From NCBI RefSeq assembly GCF_003860125.1, contig NZ_RQYL01000007.1:19038-83037 (forward strand): 64,000 bases of DNA, given 5' to 3'. Under the pieces are notes generated by a model, which ran no database searches, was not told the DNA's origin, and saw only the letters and a program-made list of their open reading frames with translations. Of the stretch, positions 1-8,610 are shown piece after piece. The translations under genes were made by a program, and so were the position numbers. Source of the stretch: Fretibacterium sp. OH1220_COT-178 (GTDB lineage Bacteria > Synergistota > Synergistia > Synergistales > Aminobacteriaceae). Each line of letters starts with the position of its first letter. Position 1 is the stretch's first letter.

Positions 1-374
1 AGGTAGTCCTCTCGTTCGGGCTTATGCCCGAGATCGTCCAGCAACGTGGGCGCATGCTCGTACTCCCCGTCGTTCTCCAGGACGATACACTCCTCGAAGC
101 TCCCCGGAATCGTCATCCTGGGGCCAATCTCCTTGACCGTCCCCGAGACGCTCGCCAGGATCGGAGCCGAGACGAACGCCTCGGAATCCGCCAGCTTCTG
201 CCCCAGCAAAACGCGCTCCCCCCGCTTGACCATGGGGGTACAGGGGACTCCCAGATGCTGGGACAGCGGAAAAACCAGATCCCCCTTCGGCGACAGGGGC
301 TCGACCACCTTCTCCGCCGTCAGGACCTTCCCATCCGGCGGATGAATCCCTCCCTTGAACGTCGGCAACCTCAT
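1..374 (-). CDS. rnfC: Electron transport complex subunit RnfC, 5' part (runs off left edge)
   Basis: N-terminal 124 residues of RnfC, the peripheral NADH/ferredoxin-side subunit of the membrane Rnf complex, which couples ferredoxin:NAD+ electron transfer to ion pumping. Translation from ATG at 374 begins MRLPTFKGGIHPPDGK, the hallmark start of RnfC, followed by the biotinyl-like hammerhead region (V-F-P-L-x-Q-H-x-G-x-P near residues 36-47 and the V-S-A-P-x-x-A-x-V-S-G-T stretch). The FMN/NADH and [4Fe-4S] regions lie outside the window. A GAGGGGAG ribosome site precedes the ATG. With nifJ in the same window it suggests ferredoxin-based energy conservation. The gene is cut by the window edge, not visibly broken. 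Confidence 0.9.
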   Translation of the reverse strand, partial: MRLPTFKGGIHPPDGKVLTAEKVVEPLSPKGDLVFPLSQHLGVPCTPMVKRGERVLLGQKLADSEAFVSAPILASVSGTVKEIGPRMTIPGSFEECIVLENDGEYEHAPTLLDDLGHKPEREDY

Positions 375-747
375 CTCAAGACTCCCCTCAAAAAAGACTG
401 GAATCCAAACGCCCCCCATTCTCTCCCTCGCAAAAAAAACATCCGCCATCGCTCCCCAGGTCAAAGAACGATGCCGGTCAAAGTGAGCTCCCTTCCAAAT
501 CATTCCCGGCGGGCAAGGACAACGAGCCAGACGGACGATTCGGAACGGGAACAGGGAGGCCGTCGGTCCGAACACCGTTTTATTATAATGACGCCCCATA
601 AAAAAAGCAAAAAGCCGCTCGCCGCCTTCGCCTCGAAAGAGGCCCCCTCCGGGGAGCGTGCACGGCAAGGCCGCGGCACCCGAAACCGGCGCGCCGCGGC
701 CCCGCAGGACGGGCTTGTTCGTTTTGAGGAGGCACTCCCCGTTCGCC
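375..747. other. Intergenic region between rnfC start and the ABC ATPase gene 3' end
   Basis: Holds the rnfC promoter and a long leader. Two GC-rich inverted segments around 640-700 may end transcription of the upstream ABC operon, but neither has a T tract, so no terminator is called. Short open frames on both strands show no recognisable protein. Confidence 0.4.
582..610 (-). promoter_or_regulatory. Putative sigma70-type promoter of rnfC
   Basis: On the minus strand, TTGCTT (605-610) and TATAAT (582-587) are separated by exactly 17 bp, about 210 bp upstream of the rnfC ATG. The -10 is a perfect consensus. The same TTGCTT -35 recurs with a 17-bp spacer at 46436-46464. Confidence 0.55.
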
Positions 748-1806
748 TCAGTCGAACCAGAACACCCGAGGAAAGTTCAGAGCGCACTCCTGCCCCACGG
801 AAAGCTTCGGTTCCCGGCGTCCCTTCTGGACACGGACCTCCTGCCGCCCCACCTTGACGAAATAGTCCACGGTCTCCCCCAGGTAGGCGATGCGGTCCAC
901 CACGCCCCTAAGGCCCCCCTCCTCGTCGGGGCGAAGCTCCACCTCCGCGGGGCGGCAGGCCAGGGTAGCCGTTCGGGCGCCCGAGAGCGATGCGGGCAGC
1001 TCGGCCGCGAGGCTCCCCGCCTCGGGCGCTCCGGCGAGGTACGCCCGACCGCCCTCGATCGCGACGGGCAGGAAGTTGGAGAGCCCGATGAAGCTGAACA
1101 CGAACTTGTTGGCGGGGTTCGCATAGACGTTCAGCGGGGTGCCGATCTGCTCGGGGCGGCCATCCCTCATGACCATGATCCGGTCGGACAGCGCCATGGC
1201 CTCCGACTGGTCGTGGGTGACGTAAATGATCGAGAAGTCGTACTGGCGCTGCAGGTCCTTGATCTCAAAGCGCATCTCCTCGCGCAGGTGGGGATCGAGG
1301 TTGGAGAGGGGCTCGTCCAGCAGCAGGAGCCCCGGATTGATCGAGAGCGCGCGGGCCAGGGCGATGCGCTGCTTCTCGCCGCCCGACAGTTCGTTGGGAT
1401 AGAGCGCGGCCTGACGGGTCAGGTTGGTGTTCTCGAGCGCCTTCTTGGTCCGCTCGGCGATCTCGGTTCTCGAGAGCCCCTTGATCTTCAGCGGAAACGC
1501 GACGTTGTCGAAGACCGTCATGTGGGGCCACACGGCGAAGGCCTGAAAGACCATGCCGAATCCCCGTTTCTCGGGCGCCAGGTAATAACGTTTTTCACTG
1601 GATGAGACGAGGCTGCCCCCCACCTCGATCTCCCCCTCGTCCAGATCCTCGAATCCGGCGATCATCCGCAGCGTCGTCGTCTTGCCGCACCCCGATGGCC
1701 CCAGAAAGGAGAAGCACTCCCCCTTCTCTATCGAAAGGTTGAGATCGTCCACCGCGACGACCTGCCCGAAACGTTTGGTAACGTGTCTGAGTTCCACGAA
1801 AGCCAT
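748..1806 (-). CDS. ABC transporter ATP-binding protein (FbpC/PotA type), second ATPase
   Basis: ATPase of 352 aa for a periplasmic-binding-protein-dependent importer. Walker A GPSGCGKT at 36-43, signature LSGGE at 140-144, Walker B LLLLDEP at about 160-166, H-loop His198, then a C-terminal TOBE-like domain (about 235-352), as in the FbpC/PotA/MalK group. It is the last gene of the operon, 4 bp after the permease gene. A different ATPase of the same family lies on the other side of the permease gene, so this system may use a heterodimeric motor. Substrate is not readable from the ATPase; ferric iron is the commonest substrate of this layout. Confidence 0.85.
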   Translation of the reverse strand: MAFVELRHVTKRFGQVVAVDDLNLSIEKGECFSFLGPSGCGKTTTLRMIAGFEDLDEGEIEVGGSLVSSSEKRYYLAPEKRGFGMVFQAFAVWPHMTVFDNVAFPLKIKGLSRTEIAERTKKALENTNLTRQAALYPNELSGGEKQRIALARALSINPGLLLLDEPLSNLDPHLREEMRFEIKDLQRQYDFSIIYVTHDQSEAMALSDRIMVMRDGRPEQIGTPLNVYANPANKFVFSFIGLSNFLPVAIEGGRAYLAGAPEAGSLAAELPASLSGARTATLACRPAEVELRPDEEGGLRGVVDRIAYLGETVDYFVKVGRQEVRVQKGRREPKLSVGQECALNFPRVFWFD

Positions 1807-1810
1807 GAGT

Positions 1811-3508
1811 CTACGCCCCCCCGTTGTCCGTCTGTCGTTTCTCGAAGAAACGTTTGATCAGGATCTCGCCGCCCACGATGAGCACCAGGGCCACGGCGGC
1901 AAGCGCGCAGGCGTAGACGGTCTCCCCGTCCTCGTTGAGGGTATAGATGGCGACGCCGATCGTCCGGGTCGTCGGTCCGTAGAGCAGAACGGAGGTCGTC
2001 AGCTCGCGGAGCGCCGGCAGGAAGATCAGGAAGAACGCCGCGATCATGCCCGGCCGGATCAGGGGAATCACCACGTCGCGCAGGGACTGCCACGGAGTGG
2101 CGCCGCTGGCGCGGCTGGCCTCGACCAACGAGTCGTGCACCTGCTCCAGCGCGGCGCTGTTGGACTTGAGCGAGAAGGCCATGTAGCGGGCGATGTAAGC
2201 GACGAAGATGATCCATGCGGTATTGTAGATGTTCACCCCGAAGCGGCCGCTCCAGGTCAGGATCACCCCAAGCGCGATGACGGTGCCCGGAAGGGAGAAG
2301 GGAAGCATCCCCAGGAACTCCAGGAACCATTTTCCCCGCACCTTCATCTTTACCAGCACGTAGGAGATGATCCCGCCCGCCAGCATGGTGACCAGGGCAG
2401 CTCCGAGCGAAAGATAAAGGGAGTTGAAGATGGCGTCCTTGGTCAGCTTCCACTTGAACAGGACGTACCGGAAGTTGTCGAGCGTCATGTTCTCCAGCCG
2501 GATGGGAAGCCCGTAGGTCTTGAGCAGCCCGACCAGAAAGATCGTCACCGTCGGCATCACCACCGTGACCAGCAGGTAGACGACGCAGAGCGTGAACAGC
2601 GGCAGGCGCAGGCCGCGGAGTTTCAGCACCGTCGGACGGACGCTCTTGCCCGCGATGATCTGGAACCGCCCGGACTTCACCACGCGGTTCTGGGCATAGA
2701 GGATCACCGCCGCCGAGATGACGAGGATGACCGACATGACCGTCGCCGCCCGGATGGCCGTGAAGCTGCCCGCGCTCTGGTGGATGAGCTCGTAGATCTT
2801 CGTGGGTATGGTGTAGATCCCCACCTCCGTCCCCAGGATGGCCGGGGTGCCGAAGTGGGCCAGAGAGTACAGGCAGACCAGCAGCGCGCCGCTGACCACC
2901 GAAGGAAGGATCAGGGGGATGGTGATCTTGCGGGTGATGGTGAAGAGCCCCGCTCCGGAGATGCGGGCGGATTCCTCCAGGGTGGGGTCCATCCGTTCGA
3001 GGGCCCCGCTGACCTGGATGAAGACGAAGGGGAAAAGGTACATGGTCTCGATGAGGACGATCCCCCAGAAGCTGTAGACGTTGAAGAGCGGCGTCCGCGT
3101 GCCCCAGAGCTCCATCCACAGCTGGTTGATGTAGCCCGCGCGGGGCGAGAGCAGCATCTTCCAGGCCAGGGCTCCGATGAACGCGGGCAGCATGAAGGGA
3201 ACGGTGAAGAGGACCTTCATCGTCCGTTTGAAGGGCAGGTCCGTCCGCGTGACGAGCCACGCAAAAAGCGTTCCGACCACCGTGCAGGCCACGGTGACGC
3301 ACAGCGCAAGCTGGAGGGACATGCTCAGAGCCTCGAAGGTGTCGGGGCGCCGGACGATCTCCAGAAGGGCGGAGAAATTGAAGCTCCCGTTCTCGACGAA
3401 GGAGGTCCAGAAGATCAGCAGGACGGGAAGGGCGACGACGACGATCAGAATGAGGATGGAGAGTGCAAAGAGCAGCTCCGCGATCCCCCATTTTCCGGAC
3501 CTATTCAT
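1811..3508 (-). CDS. ABC transporter permease, fused double-domain (FbpB/ThiP type)
   Basis: Integral inner-membrane permease of 565 aa made of two homologous halves, each with about six membrane segments and an EAA loop: around residue 175 (EESARISGAG) and around 460 (VEASRASGAT). This single-chain duplicated form is typical of FbpB-like ferric iron permeases and relatives. The start overlaps the end of the preceding ATPase gene by 8 bp, and the stop is 4 bp from the next ATPase gene, so all three are probably translated together. Specificity is inferred from family layout only. Confidence 0.85.
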   Translation of the reverse strand: MNRSGKWGIAELLFALSILILIVVVALPVLLIFWTSFVENGSFNFSALLEIVRRPDTFEALSMSLQLALCVTVACTVVGTLFAWLVTRTDLPFKRTMKVLFTVPFMLPAFIGALAWKMLLSPRAGYINQLWMELWGTRTPLFNVYSFWGIVLIETMYLFPFVFIQVSGALERMDPTLEESARISGAGLFTITRKITIPLILPSVVSGALLVCLYSLAHFGTPAILGTEVGIYTIPTKIYELIHQSAGSFTAIRAATVMSVILVISAAVILYAQNRVVKSGRFQIIAGKSVRPTVLKLRGLRLPLFTLCVVYLLVTVVMPTVTIFLVGLLKTYGLPIRLENMTLDNFRYVLFKWKLTKDAIFNSLYLSLGAALVTMLAGGIISYVLVKMKVRGKWFLEFLGMLPFSLPGTVIALGVILTWSGRFGVNIYNTAWIIFVAYIARYMAFSLKSNSAALEQVHDSLVEASRASGATPWQSLRDVVIPLIRPGMIAAFFLIFLPALRELTTSVLLYGPTTRTIGVAIYTLNEDGETVYACALAAVALVLIVGGEILIKRFFEKRQTDNGGA

Positions 3509-4604
3509 GGATACCCGCCCCCTCCATCGTGTCTGCGTCGAAGATCAGAGGATTGGCGATGCGGACCCCCACCACGTCGCCCTCCCGGAAGATCAGGTTC
3601 TCGCCGATGGCCCGGTGCGTCTCGAGCTGTACCCTCAGCTCCCGGCCGTGAAGATCCAGCCTCTGGTCCACGATGGGGCCAAGAAGGTTGACCCTCCGTA
3701 CCGTGGCGCGGGGAAGCTTGGAGTCCGGCTGGGGGTCGCGGACGAGGTCGACGTCGGAGGGGCGGCAACCCAGGATGGGGGCGGCGGGAAGAAAATCGGG
3801 CGCCTTCGCCAGCAGGGCGTCGGTCCCCTCGAGGTAGACGTAATCGTTCCGGAAGTCCACGGGAATCATGTTGGAGACGCCCATGAACCGAAACACGAAG
3901 GCGTTCGACGGATATTCGAAGACCTCCTCCGGCGTGCCGATCTGGCAGATGCTGCCATTCTTGTCCAGGACGGCCATGCGGTCGGAGATCGCCAGAGCGA
4001 TCTCCTGGTCGTGGGTGACGTAGAGCACCGTGATGCCCTTTCTGCGCTGGAGCTCGCGGATCTCGAAACGCATCTCCTCGCGGAGGTTGGCGTCGAGGTT
4101 GGTCAGGGGTTCGTCCAGCAGCATCAGCCTGGGCTCGGCCACCAGAGCGCGGGCCAGGGCCACGCGCTGCTGCTGACCGCCCGAAAGCTGATAAGGCATT
4201 CGGTTCTCGAGCCCCGAGAGGTTGACGCTGTCGATGGCATCCTGCGTACGCTCCTCCGCCTCCTTCCTGCCGACCTGCTGAATCTTGAGGGGATAGAGGA
4301 CGTTCTCCCGGACGGTCATGTGGGGCCATACGGCGTAGTCCTGAAAGACCACGCCCAGGGACCGCTTGTCCGGGGGAACGGCGATCCTGTCGGCCGGAGA
4401 GGACAGGACCTCGCCGCCGATGCTGACCGTTCCGGAGTCGGGCTGCTCGAAGCCGGCGACCATCCGAAGCAGTACGGTCTTCCCGCAGCCCGAGGGGCCG
4501 AGCAACGTAAAACACTCCCCGTCCCGGATCGTCAGATCGAGATTCCGGAAGACTATCTTGTCGCCATAAGCCTTGCGGACATTTTTGATGGACACCTCCG
4601 CCAA
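3501..4604 (-). CDS. ABC transporter ATP-binding protein (FbpC/PotA type), first ATPase
   Basis: ATPase of 367 aa: Walker A GPSGCGKT at 36-43, signature LSGGQ at 140-144, Walker B MLLDEP at about 161-166, and a C-terminal TOBE-like region. The chosen start is TTG at 4604 (MAEVSIKNV), about 10 bp after AAGGAAGG; a GTG at 4616 would add four residues but sits inside that ribosome site. It overlaps the permease gene by 8 bp. It clearly differs in sequence from the second ATPase downstream (748-1806) although both carry all nucleotide-binding motifs, so both look functional. Confidence 0.85.
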   Translation of the reverse strand: MAEVSIKNVRKAYGDKIVFRNLDLTIRDGECFTLLGPSGCGKTVLLRMVAGFEQPDSGTVSIGGEVLSSPADRIAVPPDKRSLGVVFQDYAVWPHMTVRENVLYPLKIQQVGRKEAEERTQDAIDSVNLSGLENRMPYQLSGGQQQRVALARALVAEPRLMLLDEPLTNLDANLREEMRFEIRELQRRKGITVLYVTHDQEIALAISDRMAVLDKNGSICQIGTPEEVFEYPSNAFVFRFMGVSNMIPVDFRNDYVYLEGTDALLAKAPDFLPAAPILGCRPSDVDLVRDPQPDSKLPRATVRRVNLLGPIVDQRLDLHGRELRVQLETHRAIGENLIFREGDVVGVRIANPLIFDADTMEGAGIHE

Positions 4605-4844
4605 ATTGCACCACACCTTCCTTAAGCAGGTGACCGCCCTCCACGAAGCGTCGGTCTCGTGGGACGTATCGATCGCTTCCGTCGAGGCGAAGCCCCATTA
4701 AAGCCCACGGCCGACCGGATCGGTGCACTACGTTTCCCGGTCGTCCGCCCATGGGCCCGGCCTCGACGTAAGCGGGGGCTCAAACCAATTTTTTTGTTGT
4801 CAGGAGAAAAACCCCGAGCGATGCCGCTCGAGTCGGATGTTTAC

Positions 4845-4871
4845 AAAAACGGCCGCCTGCCTGAGGCGGCC
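4845..4871 (-). terminator. Intrinsic terminator after the solute-binding protein gene
   Basis: Minus-strand stem GGCCGCCT / AGGCGGCC (8 bp, 5-nt loop, 4851-4871) followed by a T run (4845-4850). It lies 25 bp after the binding-protein stop and before the ATPase-permease-ATPase genes, so the binding protein can be made in excess while part of the transcription reads through. Confidence 0.75.
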
Positions 4872-4895
4872 TTTCGTCTTCTCCGAAAGAAACGG

Positions 4896-5891
4896 CTACT
4901 TCTTCGAGGGACGCAGGATCTCCGTGAATTTCTTGATGCTCTCCTCCTTCGTCGCGCTGAGCGTCTCGAAATCCAGCTTGACCGCCCGCTGGACCGCTTC
5001 GTGCGGGTTCGGAAGCAGGCTGTCGGCGGGAAGCTCCACATCCGCCCTCACGGGCAGCGTCCCGTTCGCGGCGATGATCGTCTGGGCCTCCTTCGACAGA
5101 AGGAAATCGACGAACCTTTTCGCGGCCTCGAGGTTTGGCGTCCCCTTCATGATGGCCACGGGGCTGGGGAGCATGATGATCTCCTGCGGGTAGACAAAGC
5201 CCAGGGTGGCGCCCTTCTTGATCTTGTCGATCGTGATGTAGTCCACACCGATGCACGCCAGAAGGTCTCCCATGGCCGTGTCGTCCACCACCTGGCCCGA
5301 GCCCTGGCCGATGCGCGCGGCATTGTCCCGGCAGGCTTCGAAGAACTCCCAGCCGAACGTCTGGACCAGCGCCACCACGCTGCCGTAGGCCGTCCCGGAG
5401 AGCGCGGGGTTGGCGATTCCGAAGGCGTCCTTGAACTCGGGTTTGTGCAGATCCTTCCAGGACGCGGGCGGGGTCTTGATGAAACGGTTGTTGTAGGCGA
5501 TGGCCAGGGTTCCGTTTCGAACGGGCGTGAAGTACCCCTCGGGCTCCACAACGGGGCTTTCCACGTACTTGGCCTCAGGCGAGATATAGGGCTCCAGCAC
5601 GCCCTCCCTCTTGAGCTGATAGAAGTCCGGCACCTCGCTGTGCCAGAGGACGTCCACCGTGAGCTTGCCCGACTCGCGCTCGGCGGCGATCTTGGCCATG
5701 AGCTTGCCCGCCCCGGCGGAGTAGTAGTCGAAGTCGACGTCGGGGTTGGCCTTCACGAACGCCTCTTTGAGGGCGCCGATGAGGGACTCCTTCATGGACG
5801 TGTAGACCGTCAGCTTGCCGCCGGCCCATGCCGCGGATACGGACAGAAGCAGGATGACGACGAGGAGTGCGAGCTTCGCATACTTTTTCAA
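4896..5891 (-). CDS. Extracellular solute-binding protein, family 1 (Fe(3+)-type ABC importer)
   Basis: Periplasmic binding protein of 331 aa. The signal peptide is a KK start, a hydrophobic run and AWA/GG cleavage near residue 23; the mature start is GKLTVYTSMKE. It belongs to the FbpA/AfuA/PhnS-like family and is the first gene of the importer operon, separated from the ATPase and permease genes by a terminator. The clear twin-tyrosine iron motif of classical FbpA is not obvious, so iron versus another small ligand such as a phosphonate stays open. Start is TTG at 5891, 9 bp after AAGGAGG; an ATG just upstream is in another frame. Confidence 0.8.
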   Translation of the reverse strand: MKKYAKLALLVVILLLSVSAAWAGGKLTVYTSMKESLIGALKEAFVKANPDVDFDYYSAGAGKLMAKIAAERESGKLTVDVLWHSEVPDFYQLKREGVLEPYISPEAKYVESPVVEPEGYFTPVRNGTLAIAYNNRFIKTPPASWKDLHKPEFKDAFGIANPALSGTAYGSVVALVQTFGWEFFEACRDNAARIGQGSGQVVDDTAMGDLLACIGVDYITIDKIKKGATLGFVYPQEIIMLPSPVAIMKGTPNLEAAKRFVDFLLSKEAQTIIAANGTLPVRADVELPADSLLPNPHEAVQRAVKLDFETLSATKEESIKKFTEILRPSKK

Positions 5892-6030
5892 CGTGCATGA
5901 CCTCCTTGTTTTTCTTGTTTTTTCGGGGCGCCCGAGACGCCCCGCAGGTTCGGGATACCGTTGGGGCCGCGGGGAACGACAACCCGCCGTGCGGACGGGT
6001 GCCGCCCCCTCCCCTCAAAAGAGCCAGAAC

Positions 6031-7218
6031 TCAGAGGGCCGAGAAGGCCCGGTCCAGATCCGCCTTCAAATCCTCCGCATCCTCCAGCCCCACGGACAGA
6101 CGTATCAGGCCCTTGGATATTCCCGCGGCGGCCTGCTCCTCGTCGGAGAGGGCGGAGTGCGTCATGGACGCGGGATGCTGGATCAGGGATTCCGTGTCGC
6201 CGAGGCTGACGGCCAGAGTCCAGAGCTTGGTGCTGTTGATGAACTTCTTGCCGGCCTCGAAGCCGCCCTTGAGGTCCATGGCGATCATCGCGCCGAAGTA
6301 TTTCATCTGCTTCCTCGCCAGCTCCTTCTGCGGGAAGCTGTCCAGACCGGGATACCAGACGTGCGCGACCTCGGGACGCTTCTCCAGGAAACGGGCGATC
6401 TCGAGCGCCGTCTCGCAGTGACGGGGAACCCGAACGTGCAGGGTTTTCATGCCCCGCAGCATCAGATAGGCGTCGAAGGGGGACATCGTGGCGCCGGTGA
6501 GGTCCTTGAGCCCCTCGCCCTTCACCCGAGCGATGAACTCCGCGCTTCCCACGGCGGCCCCCGCAATGACGTCTCCGTGCCCGTTGAGGTACTTCGTCAC
6601 GGAGTGGAGGACGACATCGGCCCCGAACTCGATCGGACGCTGGATCACCGGGGAACAGTACGTGTTGTCGACGATCAGCAGGGCTCCCGCCTCGTGGGCG
6701 ATTTTCGCGAGCCCCTCCAGGTCCGCGATCTCCATGGTCGGATTCGCCGGGGACTCGCAGTAGATCACCCTGGTGTTGGGCTTGACTGCGGCCTTCACCG
6801 CCGCCAGGTCCGCCAGGCTCATGAAGGTGACCTCGATGCCGAAGCGCGGGAAGTGATGGTTCATCAGGGAATGGGTGCATCCGTAAATGGAGTTTGCCGC
6901 AATGACGTGGTCCCCGCCGGATAGGGCGGTCCAGAGCACGGAGGCGATGGCGCCCATCCCGGAGGAGGCGACCGCCGCGGCCTCGCCGCCCTCGAGTGCG
7001 GCCAGCTTCCGCTCGACCGCCGTGTGGTTGGGATTGCCCAGTCGGGTGTAGATGTAGCCCTCCTCCTCGCCCGCAAAGCGGCGTGCGCCCTGATCGGCAT
7101 CCTCAAAGGCGAAGGTCGACGTTTGATAGATCGGGGTGTTCAGGGCACCGGTCACAGGGTCGGGACAGGTACCGAAATGAACGCACTTCGTGCCAAAACC
7201 TTGTGCTGCGTGGGACAT
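6031..7218 (-). CDS. Methionine gamma-lyase (PLP-dependent Cys/Met metabolism enzyme)
   Basis: Protein of 395 aa in the Cys/Met metabolism PLP family. The YGCTHS motif puts a cysteine at 114, the position that marks methionine gamma-lyases rather than cystathionine gamma-synthases. The PLP lysine is Lys209 in the SVTKYLNGH motif, close to Lys211 of the Pseudomonas enzyme. Expected reaction: L-methionine to methanethiol, 2-oxobutyrate and ammonia in the cytoplasm, feeding 2-oxoacid oxidation. GGAGG lies 7 bp before the second of two adjacent ATG codons, so 7218 is preferred to 7221. A cystathionine lyase/synthase role cannot be fully excluded. Confidence 0.85.
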   Translation of the reverse strand: MSHAAQGFGTKCVHFGTCPDPVTGALNTPIYQTSTFAFEDADQGARRFAGEEEGYIYTRLGNPNHTAVERKLAALEGGEAAAVASSGMGAIASVLWTALSGGDHVIAANSIYGCTHSLMNHHFPRFGIEVTFMSLADLAAVKAAVKPNTRVIYCESPANPTMEIADLEGLAKIAHEAGALLIVDNTYCSPVIQRPIEFGADVVLHSVTKYLNGHGDVIAGAAVGSAEFIARVKGEGLKDLTGATMSPFDAYLMLRGMKTLHVRVPRHCETALEIARFLEKRPEVAHVWYPGLDSFPQKELARKQMKYFGAMIAMDLKGGFEAGKKFINSTKLWTLAVSLGDTESLIQHPASMTHSALSDEEQAAAGISKGLIRLSVGLEDAEDLKADLDRAFSAL

Positions 7219-7446
7219 CATAAAGCCTCCTTGTGGGTGCGTCGGGTGGACCGGAAACATGCAAAGGCATGACGGATGGTACACCGGTTCGTTATTGTAT
7301 CGTTTTTTGAGGAGCGGCGCCAGAGTAGCGGGCGGCCTCGCCGACATTCCCGCAGCACCTTCGAAAACCGTTCTTCCGTTCCTTTGGCCGTCGGCCTCGA
7401 ACCAAGCGTGATTGTCCCGGCCTTCCGCCCCGCACTTTGGTAGAAT

Positions 7447-7480
7447 AAAAAAAACGCCGGCACCGCCCGTCGATGCCGGC
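7447..7480 (-). terminator. Terminator-like hairpin on the minus strand, upstream of the methionine gamma-lyase gene
   Basis: Minus-strand stem GCCGGCA / TGCCGGC (7 bp, 7456-7480) followed by eight T (7447-7454). It sits 229 bp before the lyase start and just before the oppositely oriented WG-repeat gene. It could stop transcription from the minus-strand yqeB-like gene, or act as an attenuator in a long lyase leader. Confidence 0.5.
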
Positions 7481-7504
7481 CTTGCGACGAAAGGAAGGAA
7501 GCCC

Positions 7505-8428
7505 ATGTCCCAAAACGTCCCCGGCCTCTCCATCCGCGCCCTTCTTGCAATCCTGCTTCTGTGCGCCCCTTCGTGCCTGCCCGATCCGGCCCAGGCGCGT
7601 GAGGTCAAGGTCGTCATCGATTACGACTACAACGACGCCCGGGACTTCCATGAAGGGCTCGCCGCCGTAAAATCCAACGATGCATGGGGGTACATCGACC
7701 ACCTCGGGCGCATGGTCATTCCCTTCGTCCATCGGGTTCCCGAGGCAGGGTCCTTTTCGGAGGGGCTCGCCTTCGTCGGAGACCGTTTCATCGACGCCTC
7801 CGGCAGGGAGGCGTTCGATGAAAGGACCTTCCAGGACGCAAAATCCTTCTCTCAAGGGCTCGCGGCGGTTAAGAGCCATGGGCGGTGGGGATATATCGAT
7901 ACGGCCGGAAAGTTCGTCATTCCCCCCAGCTACGAGGCGGCGGGCCCCTTCTCTCAGGGGCTGGCCCCGGTGCGCAAGGACGGACTCTGGGGCTACATCG
8001 ACATCGGCGGGCGCATGAAGATCCCCCCACAATACCTCAGGGCGGCTCCCTTCCACGAGGGCCGGGCCGCGGTGGAGATGCGGGGCCTGTCCGGCTACAT
8101 CGACCTCTCCGGCAGAGACCTCGTCAAAGCATCGTTCGACGAGGCGGGCCCGTTCGGCAACGGGCTGGCTCCGGTCAGGAACGCCTCGGACTATCGGGGC
8201 TGGGGGTACGTCGATTCCAGGGGGCGGCTCTCCATCCCCCATCGCTACAACGCCGCCGGCCCGTTCCGGGAGGGGCTGGCCCCCGTCGCCACCGACGCGC
8301 GATGGGGGTACATCGATACTCTGGGACGGCTCGTCCTGGACGCGCAGTTCGATGAAGCTCGTCCATTCCATGAAGGGCTCGCCGCCGTGAGGCTCGAGGA
8401 CAGGTGGGGATACATCAGCGTACGATAG
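7505..8428 (+). CDS. Secreted WG-repeat protein
   Basis: Protein of 307 aa with an N-terminal signal peptide (hydrophobic core ALLAILLLC, predicted cleavage after AQA near residue 33; the SC pair inside it leaves lipoprotein processing possible). The rest is about eight WG repeats of roughly 35 residues, each built on F-x-E/Q-G-L-A-x-V and W-G-Y-I-D-x-x-G-R; one repeat has SGYID and one WGYVD. WG repeats are beta-rich surface modules of unproven function, usually extracytoplasmic. Start ATG at 7505 follows AAGGAAGGAAG. Its last 70 bp recur at 8541-8610. Confidence 0.8.
   Translation: MSQNVPGLSIRALLAILLLCAPSCLPDPAQAREVKVVIDYDYNDARDFHEGLAAVKSNDAWGYIDHLGRMVIPFVHRVPEAGSFSEGLAFVGDRFIDASGREAFDERTFQDAKSFSQGLAAVKSHGRWGYIDTAGKFVIPPSYEAAGPFSQGLAPVRKDGLWGYIDIGGRMKIPPQYLRAAPFHEGRAAVEMRGLSGYIDLSGRDLVKASFDEAGPFGNGLAPVRNASDYRGWGYVDSRGRLSIPHRYNAAGPFREGLAPVATDARWGYIDTLGRLVLDAQFDEARPFHEGLAAVRLEDRWGYISVR
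8350..8419 (+). repeat. Copy 1 of a 70-bp direct repeat (3' end of the WG-repeat gene)
   Basis: Encodes the last, truncated WG repeat. It matches 8541-8610 at 68 of 70 positions; the two differences are T-to-C changes. Confidence 0.9.
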
Positions 8429-8540
8429 CGGCCTCACGCGGCCCTTTCATCGGCCTCCAGACAAGCCCCGGTCAAGCCGCTTAAGCGATCTGCTCCGCTC
8501 GCCTGCGGCTGCGCCTCGGCTCCCGGGCAGCCTGCTTATA

Positions 8541-8610
8541 CGATGAAGCTCGTCCATTCCACGAAGGGCCCGCCGCCGTGAGGCTCGAGGACAGGTGGGG
8601 ATACATCAGC
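8541..8610 (+). repeat. Copy 2 of the 70-bp direct repeat, outside the WG-repeat gene
   Basis: A second copy of the WG-gene 3' end, 121 bp after copy 1 and joined directly to the 3' end of the minus-strand yqeB-like gene. That gene's stop codon (8606-8608) lies inside this copy. The 121 bp between the copies show no gene. Confidence 0.9.

Noticed and set aside
1682..3691. Long plus-strand open frame opposite the FbpB-like permease
   Set aside because: Low-complexity, charge-rich translation typical of antisense to membrane-protein genes in GC-rich DNA.
8429..8605. Continuation of the WG-repeat protein into the duplicated segment
   Set aside because: The WG gene ends with TAG at 8426-8428 and the second copy is not joined in frame by any start with a ribosome site.
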